Below, in pieces: positions 12,265-20,110 of a stretch of DNA of 27,330 nucleotides. Below the pieces are notes generated by a model, which made no database searches, had not been told where the DNA came from, and saw only the letters and a list, made by a program, of their open reading frames with translations. Numbering within the stretch: position 1 is the stretch's first letter; each line of letters opens with the position of its first letter. A program made the position numbers and the translations under genes. This DNA is from a virus. The stretch covers positions 1-27,330 of IMG/VR virus record IMGVR_UViG_3300017756_003168; one strand, 5' to 3'.

Positions 12265-15200
12265 TTAAAGTATATTAGATTCTACCTGTACAACAGCATC
12301 TCCAGATACAAGAATAGCCTGTAGTCTTTTAATTTCAGCAATAAGAGCTTTATTATCCACAGTAGTTACAGAACCACCGGAAGAACCACCAGATGATGGA
12401 GAACCTGTTCCTAATACTGAATCAACTGCATTTCCAACAGCGTCTGCTGCTCTAGATATAAAGCCTTGTTGATTAGCTCTTGCAGTATCTACTGTACCTC
12501 CAAAGTCTGCTATCATTAATGCTAGTTTTTCAACAGCTTCTATTAAATCATCACCAAGCGCTTCGATTGCTGCTTCTCCTCCTTGTTCAGAAAGATATGC
12601 AAGTGCCTTAAACATATCAGTAGATGCTTCAATTGCTTCAATATTAAAGTTTTGGCTTGCTTCTGCTATTTTTACATAAGATTCTGCTATACTTTCTAAA
12701 TCTGTTTTAGCATTACTTAAATCTAATTCAGATATTTTTTCAAGGAAAGTTCCCATATATGGGAAACCTGTATAATTTGCTTGTCCCATTTGTTCAACAG
12801 CAGCTGCTATTTTTTTCATAGCGTCGCCTACTCCATTTGCTTCAAAATCACTTGCTTCTTCTACGAGATCTTCAATGTCACCTAAGTCATCGTACTTATC
12901 CATTATCTTAGTAGAATCAGCAATAAGTTTTATTGCCTTTGCAGTTTTATTAATATGTGTAGGAATAGCTCCTATACATTTAAAAAAGCTTGTTAAATTA
13001 GAAATTGCTGCCTGTTCTTTTCCAAATCTTATCATTACATCTATTCCATCTTCTTCATCTTCAAATGCTTCAAATAATTCTTCAATTCCATCTGCAACAT
13101 TTTCTACTCTATCACCGTCTACCTTTGCTAAATCACTTAAGCTAATTGCAAACTCTCTTAAGAAATTGTTAATTTGTTTAGGTGCGTCTTTTGCATTTTC
13201 ATTAAAGGTTTTCATACCTTCAACTATGGTTCCAAGGACTGGACCCATATCTTGTGCAATATCTAATCCTCTAGCAGCATCTCCTTGAGTTCTCCAATCT
13301 TTGTATGCTTTACCTACATTTGCAAACCCGTCGACTAAAACTTTAACCAAGTTCATTATGTTTTCTCCAACCTTTTTAAGGGCATTTCCTTTAGTTAAGT
13401 CTATTACTTTGGTTACTTTATTTGGCTTATTAGGATCTCCATATACATTAAATTTTAAAGTTGACATGTCTTTCATAGCACTTGCAATTCCTCCAAGAGC
13501 TCCTCCTAATCCTTGTACCATTGAGATACCTGCAGCTACTGGATCTTTAGTACCCATACTTTTAATAGCTTCCCATAGAGATTGTTCACCTTTACCATAT
13601 TTTTTACCTATACTTGCAAATGCTCCACTCAAGGTTTCTACCATCATTGCAACATTTGTAGTAATTGCAGTCATGGCTGCACCGTCTAATGTTATAATTT
13701 CTTTAACACTACCATCAGGATTATATGTTGGAAATTGTAGTTTTGCCATTTTTGACATTCCATATGCGATGCTACTTAATGCATTACCCATTCCCATTAC
13801 ACTTTGAATTCCTTGATAAACGTTACCTCCTCCAAGTCCAAATAAACCAGCACCTCCATGTTCCTTTCCAATTTTAGCAAATGAATCAGCAAGTGTATTA
13901 AGTAATTTATCCATTTGTACTGGGAAAACATCATAATTAATATCTAACCCTTGGAATTTTTGAATTCCCTTTCCTATTGTAACAAGTGCATTACCTGCAA
14001 CTAACATTGCAGCTGCTCCTATGCCTATTGAAGCAGCTCTAATTGGGTCCCACATAAATGAGTAACCAACGGCTGTCATTAATTTTTCTAAATTAGAAAT
14101 TTCTCCTCCAAAAAAGCCAGTTTCACCACTAGGTGCTATCATTTTTTTCCATGCGCTACCTTCAAATACCTCTGACATTGTAAGTAAGCCTTCTGCTATT
14201 ACAACTATTGCAGCACCTGCTAATAACATCGCCGCTGCACCAGCTGCTATCATAAGAGGAACTGGACCTGCACCTGCAGCTGCCATTGCTAAGCCTAAAC
14301 CAACTATTGTGACTCCAAGCTGTGCTAAGAATTCCCATGGACTATCAAGTCCTTTTATTGCTTGAGAAAATGTATAAACACCAATTGAAATTGCAATTAA
14401 TGCAAATCCTACTACAAGAAATGCCAATGCTCCTAGTGCAATATTCTTTGCTCTTTTTCCAGCAAAATCAAATGCAAACGATAATACGAGTATTGAAAGC
14501 CCTAATGCAAGTGATCCAAGTGTTATTAATATAGATATTGCTCCTATTACACCTAGTATTATCATCGCTGGTAATAATATTATCATAGTTGCTAATATTA
14601 AACCTGCTGTTATTATCGCACCTACCCATGTTCTTCTTCTTCTCTTGTCTCCTAATATTTTAAAGGCTCTTGTTAATATTACAATGGTTGGGTAAAATAT
14701 CAATGCACCTACAAAAGCAACTACTAGAAATGGGGTAGCAATTGTCATTAAAATACCGAATGTTAATATAGCATATGATACTCTTTTAACGTTATCTATT
14801 GCAATAGCTAAATTTGATTTTTTACCAAGTACTTCTCTAGAGAACCAACTTAGTGGAGCAGCACCGCTGCTTGCTCCTAAAACATTAAGACCTTGTTTAA
14901 TTATTACCATTGATAACCAAAATGCCGCAGCACCTATAAGAATCACAGGTGATAGTGCAGCAAACGCGACCAATGCTAACCCTAATTTCAAAATTCCCTC
15001 TGCTATAACATGGATTTGATCTTCGATAAATACTCCAAACACATTTGATAAAAAATCACCTGCCATTGCTAGTTTAATTATTCGCATAGTAACAAAGAAC
15101 GCTAATGCACCAAATAATATAATTGGAGACATTGCTGCAAAAGCAGACATGCTATGTCCAAACCCAACAATAACATCAGCAAGCTTTCCTAGAACTAAGG

Positions 15201-15549
15201 ATCTTGTTAACATCTCTTGTGAATCTTCTTCAGTAAGCTCTTCTATGAATGTTTTCTTTAATTGTATAAAAACTCCAAAAAACTTTTCGACATCTTTTGG
15301 TTTAGCAGCCGCTATTATTGCGATGGCTCCTGCCATTCTTTTACTTGCAAGAGCAAGACCTTCAATTGCAGCCAAGGCCTCTTTACTCATCTTACCTCCT
15401 GCTACTGCACCACCTGTTACGGTAGCCTCAGTGGCTGTTACTAATTTATCAATTAAATTATATAGGGCACCTCCTGGATTGACTGATTTAGCCATTGAAT
15501 CCTGTGCTTCATAACTTAATTTTTCAAAAGGTGACTTAAACGCTGCCAA
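12265..15549 (-). CDS. Candidate tail tape-measure protein
   Basis: A 1094-residue protein, the longest in the window, following the tail tube and chaperone genes, as tape-measure genes do in most tailed phages. Residues about 133-460 hold roughly nine to ten hydrophobic segments, a common tape-measure feature. Residues about 550-785 contain a degenerate tandem repeat of about 90-100 residues: FAKIGK/FASIGK/FANVGK at 557, 644 and 742, alternating with GNALSSIAYGM/GGALGGIASAM/GPVLGTIVEGM at 588, 682 and 769. The C-terminus (1050-1094) has a Gly/Ser linker then a short coiled coil (ALIAEIKRLQAILV). The frame begins at TTG; no in-frame ATG occurs before Met19. A late-type motif lies at 15567-15577. 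T4's own gene 29 is not recognisably similar by eye. Confidence 0.7.
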   Translation of the reverse strand: MAAFKSPFEKLSYEAQDSMAKSVNPGGALYNLIDKLVTATEATVTGGAVAGGKMSKEALAAIEGLALASKRMAGAIAIIAAAKPKDVEKFFGVFIQLKKTFIEELTEEDSQEMLTRSLVLGKLADVIVGFGHSMSAFAAMSPIILFGALAFFVTMRIIKLAMAGDFLSNVFGVFIEDQIHVIAEGILKLGLALVAFAALSPVILIGAAAFWLSMVIIKQGLNVLGASSGAAPLSWFSREVLGKKSNLAIAIDNVKRVSYAILTFGILMTIATPFLVVAFVGALIFYPTIVILTRAFKILGDKRRRRTWVGAIITAGLILATMIILLPAMIILGVIGAISILITLGSLALGLSILVLSFAFDFAGKRAKNIALGALAFLVVGFALIAISIGVYTFSQAIKGLDSPWEFLAQLGVTIVGLGLAMAAAGAGPVPLMIAAGAAAMLLAGAAIVVIAEGLLTMSEVFEGSAWKKMIAPSGETGFFGGEISNLEKLMTAVGYSFMWDPIRAASIGIGAAAMLVAGNALVTIGKGIQKFQGLDINYDVFPVQMDKLLNTLADSFAKIGKEHGGAGLFGLGGGNVYQGIQSVMGMGNALSSIAYGMSKMAKLQFPTYNPDGSVKEIITLDGAAMTAITTNVAMMVETLSGAFASIGKKYGKGEQSLWEAIKSMGTKDPVAAGISMVQGLGGALGGIASAMKDMSTLKFNVYGDPNKPNKVTKVIDLTKGNALKKVGENIMNLVKVLVDGFANVGKAYKDWRTQGDAARGLDIAQDMGPVLGTIVEGMKTFNENAKDAPKQINNFLREFAISLSDLAKVDGDRVENVADGIEELFEAFEDEEDGIDVMIRFGKEQAAISNLTSFFKCIGAIPTHINKTAKAIKLIADSTKIMDKYDDLGDIEDLVEEASDFEANGVGDAMKKIAAAVEQMGQANYTGFPYMGTFLEKISELDLSNAKTDLESIAESYVKIAEASQNFNIEAIEASTDMFKALAYLSEQGGEAAIEALGDDLIEAVEKLALMIADFGGTVDTARANQQGFISRAADAVGNAVDSVLGTGSPSSGGSSGGSVTTVDNKALIAEIKRLQAILVSGDAVVQVESNIL

Positions 15550-15566
15550 TACATTAAATTGTTTTT

Positions 15567-15577
15567 TTTATATATCT
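15567..15577 (-). promoter_or_regulatory. Candidate late promoter motif
   Basis: Minus strand AGATATATAAA, about 20 nt before the TTG start of the tape-measure candidate; it overlaps the end of the upstream 100-residue frame. Confidence 0.45.
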
Positions 15578-15878
15578 ATATTTTAGGCATAGATATATTA
15601 GGCATGCTTGGGCCTTTAAAATTCTTGGCCATTGAGTTAGGGTTCATTCCCTTCTTATATTTACTCATCTTTTCTTCTGCCCCTTCTTGTTGTTCTTTCT
15701 CAGATTTATTTTTCTTATCTAAATGTTCTTTTAAATTTTGAACATAGTAATAATACTCATAATAATCGAGATTATCTATTTCAGAGGGCTGGAGTCGTAA
15801 GTGAATGCCCAGATAAAATTTAGTCTTAAAGAAGTTCTCCAGCGAGATCCGAAATAATGAAAAGACTTTTGATTCCAC
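15576..15878 (-). CDS. Tail-assembly chaperone second frame (possible +1 frameshift product)
   Basis: A frame of up to 100 residues in the +1 frame relative to the gp26-like gene, overlapping its end by 53 nt. The only nearby start is GTG at 15878. The part after the overlap (LRLQPSEIDNLDYYEYYYYV, then a Lys/Glu-rich tail) looks like the C-terminal extension of tail-assembly chaperones, which many phages make as a frameshift fusion. At the junction the zero frame reads CTT CTT TAA G; a +1 slip on CTT before the stop (15831-15826) would continue as AAG ACT AAA and give a fusion of about 416 residues. It could instead be an independent gp51-like gene started at GTG. Confidence 0.6.
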   Translation of the reverse strand: MESKVFSLFRISLENFFKTKFYLGIHLRLQPSEIDNLDYYEYYYYVQNLKEHLDKKNKSEKEQQEGAEEKMSKYKKGMNPNSMAKNFKGPSMPNISMPKI

Positions 15879-16827
15879 CTGGGAAGTCGAGAGGGAGCGT
15901 TACCGTCTCTCCGTCGACGTCTACTTCCATTTCAGGTTGTGCACCAATTTTCATTTTTTCAGCTAGTCTGTACATAACCATGTATTTCTTTTCATTCCAT
16001 CCTTGAAATGCAACTTCTTGGTTAAATACTTCTTTTGTATTAAATCCTCTCCAGTCTAATTGAATATATGGTAAGATTTGAATAAATGATTGATCCCATC
16101 TTTTCTTTTGTTCTTGTTGTTCCTTAATATATTTAGTAACAGTTTCCATAACACCGACAGATGGAGGTCTCATTAATATTTCACCAGAACTCTTAGTTTG
16201 AATTCTAAAACACCTCGCAACGGCATCATAATATTTTTCAATTTCTTCAGGTACTTCAGTTCCAGTAAGATTCCTTGTAGCTAATTCAACATCTTCAGTT
16301 ACACCATAACTATTTTCAGCCTTTAACATTAATTTATTTTCAGCTTCTGGAAAAGTAAGATCTCTAATTGCTAAAATAACCGCAATTCTGTCTTCTTCTA
16401 AAAGATCTTTGTAAGATAATTTTTTACCAGGTGATTCAATTCTAGCGCATGCTTTTACTATTCCATTTAATTTATCTTCAATATCAAAAATATTACCTTC
16501 ATCCATTGTTGAAAAATGTCTAATTTCAGCAACCTTTGCTGATCTAATAGTTATTTTAGTATCTACTGGATAAAAACGTCCTTTTGAAAAAAGAGTTTCC
16601 ATGTCCATATCATGATAGCCTAAATGAAAATCAGCCTTATCAGCCTTATCAGGGTTGAATTTAGCCATATTGACTTTGCCTAATCCTTCTTTATTAATAG
16701 TATCTTCAATAGGATCAACCGTTTCTACGTTTTCTTTTGTAGATTCTTGAGAAGTATTTTCAAATGCTCCTCCTTCTTGTTCTTTTTTATTTAAGAACTC
16801 GTTTAAATCTTTATTGTCTTCACTCAT
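15826..16827 (-). CDS. T4 gp26-like baseplate/tail-assembly chaperone
   Basis: A 333-residue protein. The first ~75 residues are charged and probably disordered. After that FYPVDTKITIRSAKVAEIRHFST (from 83), a DIEDKLNGIVKACARI helix, DLLEEDRIAVILAIRDLTFP (161-180) and a long helical C-terminal part follow the pattern of the T4 baseplate-hub chaperone gp26 family, which plays the role of tail chaperone G in other phages. It would bind the tape-measure protein and hub during tail assembly and not be kept in the virion. Its position between tube and tape measure supports this. Overlaps the next frame; see that entry. Confidence 0.65.
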   Translation of the reverse strand: MSEDNKDLNEFLNKKEQEGGAFENTSQESTKENVETVDPIEDTINKEGLGKVNMAKFNPDKADKADFHLGYHDMDMETLFSKGRFYPVDTKITIRSAKVAEIRHFSTMDEGNIFDIEDKLNGIVKACARIESPGKKLSYKDLLEEDRIAVILAIRDLTFPEAENKLMLKAENSYGVTEDVELATRNLTGTEVPEEIEKYYDAVARCFRIQTKSSGEILMRPPSVGVMETVTKYIKEQQEQKKRWDQSFIQILPYIQLDWRGFNTKEVFNQEVAFQGWNEKKYMVMYRLAEKMKIGAQPEMEVDVDGETVTLPLDFPGGIKSLFIISDLAGELL

Positions 16828-16860
16828 ATTGATGTGTTTGTTAGATTATATAATTGTTTT

Positions 16861-17055
16861 TTATTTTGTTTCAGAATTTTTTTTAATTTCATTTTGTATT
16901 AATTCTCTTACAAATGCACTAACAGACTTAGGCCTTTGTTTTTCCTTAATAGCACGACTTAATATAATATGATTAAGTTCTTCAAATTCTGGTTCTGTTA
17001 ACAGAACTTGTATTTTTTTTATTAATTTGTTTACTATGTAGTCTTCTTTAGACAT
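16861..17055 (-). CDS. Ribbon-helix-helix (CopG-like) small protein
   Basis: A 64-residue protein. IQVLLTEPEFEELNHIILSR (15-34) would be the strand and helix 1, and SVSAFVRELIQNEIKK (44-59) matches the second helix of ribbon-helix-helix DNA-binding proteins (SxSxxVRxLI). It is likely a dimeric repressor. A 15-bp palindrome TATAATAGTATTATA (17058-17072) lies directly before its start codon and is a good candidate operator for self-control. It is an odd gene to find between the tail tube and tail chaperone genes. Confidence 0.65.
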   Translation of the reverse strand: MSKEDYIVNKLIKKIQVLLTEPEFEELNHIILSRAIKEKQRPKSVSAFVRELIQNEIKKNSETK

Positions 17056-17057
17056 AA

Positions 17058-17072
17058 TATAATAGTATTATA
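17058..17072. promoter_or_regulatory. Candidate operator palindrome
   Basis: TATAATA-G-TATTATA: 7-bp arms around one base, 2 nt upstream of the ribbon-helix-helix gene start. A/T-rich palindromes can arise by chance in this genome, so the operator call is inference. Confidence 0.4.
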
Positions 17073-17093
17073 ATATTTTTACCGAGCAAAAAA

Positions 17094-17117
17094 TAGAGAA
17101 GACTTACATCTTCTCTA
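17094..17117 (-). terminator. Intrinsic terminator after tail tube gene
   Basis: A 9-bp stem TAGAGAAGA/TCTTCTCTA with a 6-nt loop; on the minus strand it is followed by TTTTTT. It lies about 20 nt after the tail tube stop (17139). Confidence 0.8.
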
Positions 17118-17138
17118 AAATTTTAAACTCTAATTTTT

Positions 17139-17693
17139 TTAAACTAATTCCTCAGCCCATGTGTTAACTCTCCATGTAACATCTAATGCCTGAGCTTCTG
17201 CAGTTTCATAACTTAATTCAGCAGTTGGGTTTAAAGCTGAAGTAATAAAACAATCTTCACATGTGATTTTTCTATAAATATCACCAGCTCTGTTAAATTG
17301 TACAATCACTAATGTTCCTACATAGTCTTTCTTAAGACCAGTTTCACCAGTTTCTGGATTGTATGCTAATCTGTACCAGTCTCTCATTGTTTTATATAAG
17401 TACATTTGATTTGCCTCGTTTAAGTTTAATGAGAAGTTAACAGTAACATCTAGGAATGAATCAGCTGGTAAACCTGTATAAGATCTAGTTGACCATTTAA
17501 ATTTTTGATCTACAACTCCTAGTTCTTTATGAAGTTCTAAACCACTAATTGAATTTACATGTTGAATTAATAATTCTTGGCCACCAACGCCTGCTGGAGG
17601 AAGAATAGTTACCTCAAACATGTTAGCTAATACTGGTTCGAAATTCTTACCCTTCTTACTAGTTTGATCGTTTGAATAATGTGGTAATGCCAT
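17139..17693 (-). CDS. Tail tube protein (T4 gp19-like)
   Basis: A 184-residue protein with the gp19-type layout: FEPVLANMFEVTI near residue 18, HVNSISGLELHKELG (45-59), a central FLDVTVNFSLNLNEA strand pair, MYLYKTMRDWYRLAYNPETG (97-116) and a C-terminal ALDVTWRVNTW strand. It forms the inner tube of the contractile tail by stacking hexamers. The gene is bracketed by terminators (17742-17773 before it, 17094-17117 after it) and preceded by a late-type motif, so it is probably expressed as a single-gene message at high level. Confidence 0.9.
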   Translation of the reverse strand: MALPHYSNDQTSKKGKNFEPVLANMFEVTILPPAGVGGQELLIQHVNSISGLELHKELGVVDQKFKWSTRSYTGLPADSFLDVTVNFSLNLNEANQMYLYKTMRDWYRLAYNPETGETGLKKDYVGTLVIVQFNRAGDIYRKITCEDCFITSALNPTAELSYETAEAQALDVTWRVNTWAEELV

Positions 17694-17714
17694 TTTGTTT
17701 TTCTTTTATTTTTA

Positions 17715-17726
17715 ATTATATATCTT
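17715..17726 (-). promoter_or_regulatory. Candidate late promoter motif
   Basis: Minus strand AAGATATATAAT, about 22 nt before the tail tube ATG at 17693 and just after the sheath terminator, as expected for a separate transcript. Confidence 0.5.
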
Positions 17727-17741
17727 TAAAATTTCTTTAAA

Positions 17742-17773
17742 AATTAAGAGGGTATGTTTCAACCCTCTTAATT
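17742..17773 (-). terminator. Intrinsic terminator after tail sheath gene
   Basis: A perfect 12-bp stem AATTAAGAGGGT/ACCCTCTTAATT with an 8-nt loop; on the minus strand the stem runs into TTTTT. It lies about 10 nt after the sheath stop at 17784. Confidence 0.85.
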
Positions 17774-17783
17774 AATATTCTTT

Positions 17784-20048
17784 TTAGAAGTTACCTGATG
17801 CAATTTCTCCAGTATTTAAGATTGTTGTTCTGTGAACAATAATTTCTAATCCTTTAACTGGTTCAACAAATGTATCTAAGATACCCATGTTATTATCGAT
17901 AACCTCATTAGTATTATTTGTCTGATCCATTACGTTTTTGTAAGCGTAAACACCTTGATCTGCAAGAACTGATTCCATAAATGAATCTGCAAGAGTTTTA
18001 ATCTCTAATCTTGTTTGTGCGTTGTTAAATTCAAAAACATAATCTTTAAGAATATCTGCAATACCATTTTCAATGTAAATTAATACTTCTCTTACATGAG
18101 CAGAACTTAAAGCTGATTTGATAGACTGCTGTGCAGTTTTATTACCTTTAATTACAAGACCAACTCCTCTTTCGAATACTATTGGGTTATAACCAAATGG
18201 TTCTAAGTTATCTCTATCTGATTTATCAAATGGATATTCAGCTCCAATTACGTTAGTGCCTGCAACAACTCCTCTTCTTGGACCTGCAACAATTGACCAT
18301 GGTAATGAATCTGTAAATTTATCAATATAGTTATTTGATACGTAAGCAGCTGGTGGAACAACTGTTACTTTTCCATTTTCTCTAACATTTAAACCAGGAC
18401 CATAGTAGAATCCGTAGTTTGCGCCATCAGCTAATGAAGGTAATTGATATGTAGCTGTTGGGTTTTGTGATAAATCACCTCCGTCAGCAACAAATCTTGT
18501 TTCAAAACTTCCAGTAAATGCATCTTTAAAAGATGGATCCGTGGACTTTTTAAAATCTTCAACAGTTGGAGCATTTAATATACAAGAAACATTTTGTCTT
18601 TCTTTTGCTATTCTTGTAAATTCATTTTTATTTAAAATACCACCTTCATAAGAACCGAATGTGTCTACAATATATCTTAAGTCGATAACATCTCTATCAA
18701 CTAATGCAGCTTTAACACCTCCACTTGAGAATGCAGTTAAACAATCTTGAATAGATTGATCAGAAATTGCTACTTTATTAAAGTTAAATATTCTATATTC
18801 GCTTGCTGTTTTTTCAAAAGATTGAACAGCAACATCGCTTGCTGGATCGAATGCAGCGTCAACTGGTTGTGAACAAGTCACAGTATAAACAGTTGGTGCA
18901 GTACCAGTTTGAGAAATTCTAGTTACTTTTGCAAGTTTATTAGAAGCAGCAGCTGGGAAATAATCTCCAACTGATAATGTTAATGCATCGTCATTTGCAG
19001 AAGAAAATTGAAATGATGAACCTGTTGCAGTATATACAAAGTCAGTAGCAGAAAAATCAATATCTCTTTCACCTGCAGTTGCAGTATAAGAAAGCATATT
19101 ATAAGCAGATGTTGAATCGTAATTCTCACCTACTAAGTCAACTTTTCCTTCTTCAACTGCTTCTTCATTAACAGCACAGAATAAACCTGTTCTTCTTGTT
19201 TCAGCGTTAATTTGTTGTTCAACGTATAAACCATTTCCTTCTAAATCCGTAAAGGCTGGAATAATTGAACCAGTGTATTGTGCTAATAAACTAACTTGTC
19301 TTTCATTAGCAAACTCTACTAATTTATCTTTTAATAAACCTGTTGAAGTGAAATAATCTCCATAAACTGGGTCTAAATCCATTGCAGAAGCTTCGAATTT
19401 TCCTTGAAATACTAAAACATCTACCATGTAGTCTGAAATATAATCAAACTCTCCAATTCCATCAGGAATATTTCCTTCACCATACCATTCTCTTGCAGTA
19501 ACATTAAAAGACTTATCTAAATCTTGTGCTTGTCTTACAACAACTGAAAGGTTGCTTTGACCAATGTTTACTAAATTTAATGCAGTTGATTGAGCAGCTC
19601 CTAAATAACCTAATGTTTCTAATACCTCTTGATCAGAAGGGTACATAAACTTATCAGTGTTATGAAATTTTTCAAATTCATCCGTACCTGTAACATTTTG
19701 TGCAGTGTCATCAGAACCATCAGTAGCTAATCTAGCATAAGAAGCTAAATCAGAAGAATCAAAATCAGCTAAATTCATAGCTAAAATTGGACCTCTCTTT
19801 AATGCTTCTAAACATGATCTGTGGAAGAACATTCCTTTTTTCTCTAATTTTTTGTCGATTCCACCAAAGATTAAAACAAAAGTTTCTGTATCTTCAACGA
19901 AAACCGGCGTGTTGTAAGGTCCCTTTCTTGAGTGACCTGCAACTAATCTTATTGTCTCAGCAGATATACTTGATACCTGGGACTTATCAAATTCTAAACG
20001 GTAAACTCCCGAAGATTTGAATTGTAATAATTGAGGACTAAGTGCCAT
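17784..20048 (-). CDS. Tail sheath protein (T4 gp18-like)
   Basis: A 754-residue protein of the expected length for a T4-type sheath (gp18 is about 659). The N-terminal LLQFKSSGVYRLEFDKSQ, AGHSRKGPYNTPVFVED (37-53) and FVLIFGG segments are typical of contractile sheath proteins, and the C-terminal region (about 560-754) carries the conserved interlocking fold, ending in EIIVHRTTILNTGEI. A less conserved, Ala/Ser/Thr-rich insertion occupies about residues 320-420 and may be the surface-exposed domain. It surrounds the tube and contracts at injection. It is followed by a strong terminator and preceded by a late-type motif. Confidence 0.93.
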   Translation of the reverse strand: MALSPQLLQFKSSGVYRLEFDKSQVSSISAETIRLVAGHSRKGPYNTPVFVEDTETFVLIFGGIDKKLEKKGMFFHRSCLEALKRGPILAMNLADFDSSDLASYARLATDGSDDTAQNVTGTDEFEKFHNTDKFMYPSDQEVLETLGYLGAAQSTALNLVNIGQSNLSVVVRQAQDLDKSFNVTAREWYGEGNIPDGIGEFDYISDYMVDVLVFQGKFEASAMDLDPVYGDYFTSTGLLKDKLVEFANERQVSLLAQYTGSIIPAFTDLEGNGLYVEQQINAETRRTGLFCAVNEEAVEEGKVDLVGENYDSTSAYNMLSYTATAGERDIDFSATDFVYTATGSSFQFSSANDDALTLSVGDYFPAAASNKLAKVTRISQTGTAPTVYTVTCSQPVDAAFDPASDVAVQSFEKTASEYRIFNFNKVAISDQSIQDCLTAFSSGGVKAALVDRDVIDLRYIVDTFGSYEGGILNKNEFTRIAKERQNVSCILNAPTVEDFKKSTDPSFKDAFTGSFETRFVADGGDLSQNPTATYQLPSLADGANYGFYYGPGLNVRENGKVTVVPPAAYVSNNYIDKFTDSLPWSIVAGPRRGVVAGTNVIGAEYPFDKSDRDNLEPFGYNPIVFERGVGLVIKGNKTAQQSIKSALSSAHVREVLIYIENGIADILKDYVFEFNNAQTRLEIKTLADSFMESVLADQGVYAYKNVMDQTNNTNEVIDNNMGILDTFVEPVKGLEIIVHRTTILNTGEIASGNF

Positions 20049-20080
20049 AATTTTTATCTATTTTTTTTTAGTTTTTATAA

Positions 20081-20092
20081 TCTATATATCAC
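20081..20092 (-). promoter_or_regulatory. Candidate late promoter motif
   Basis: Minus strand GTGATATATAGA, followed by TTATAAAAA, about 33 nt before the sheath ATG at 20048. A 7-bp inverted repeat TAATCTA/TAGATTA overlaps this spot. Confidence 0.45.
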
Positions 20093-20110
20093 CCAAAAAA
20101 CTAGATTATT

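Noticed and set aside
12875-15514. Long open frames on the plus strand inside the tape-measure gene (for example 12875-13288, 13301-13807, 15149-15514).
   Set aside because: They lie opposite a convincing 1094-residue gene, have Ser/Pro/Ile-rich translations typical of antisense frames in A/T-rich DNA, and show no domain.
20076-20108. The TAATCTA/TAGATTA inverted repeat after the terminase gene as a terminator.
   Set aside because: The loop is 17 nt or more and no U-run follows on the minus strand; the late-type motif in it is a better explanation.
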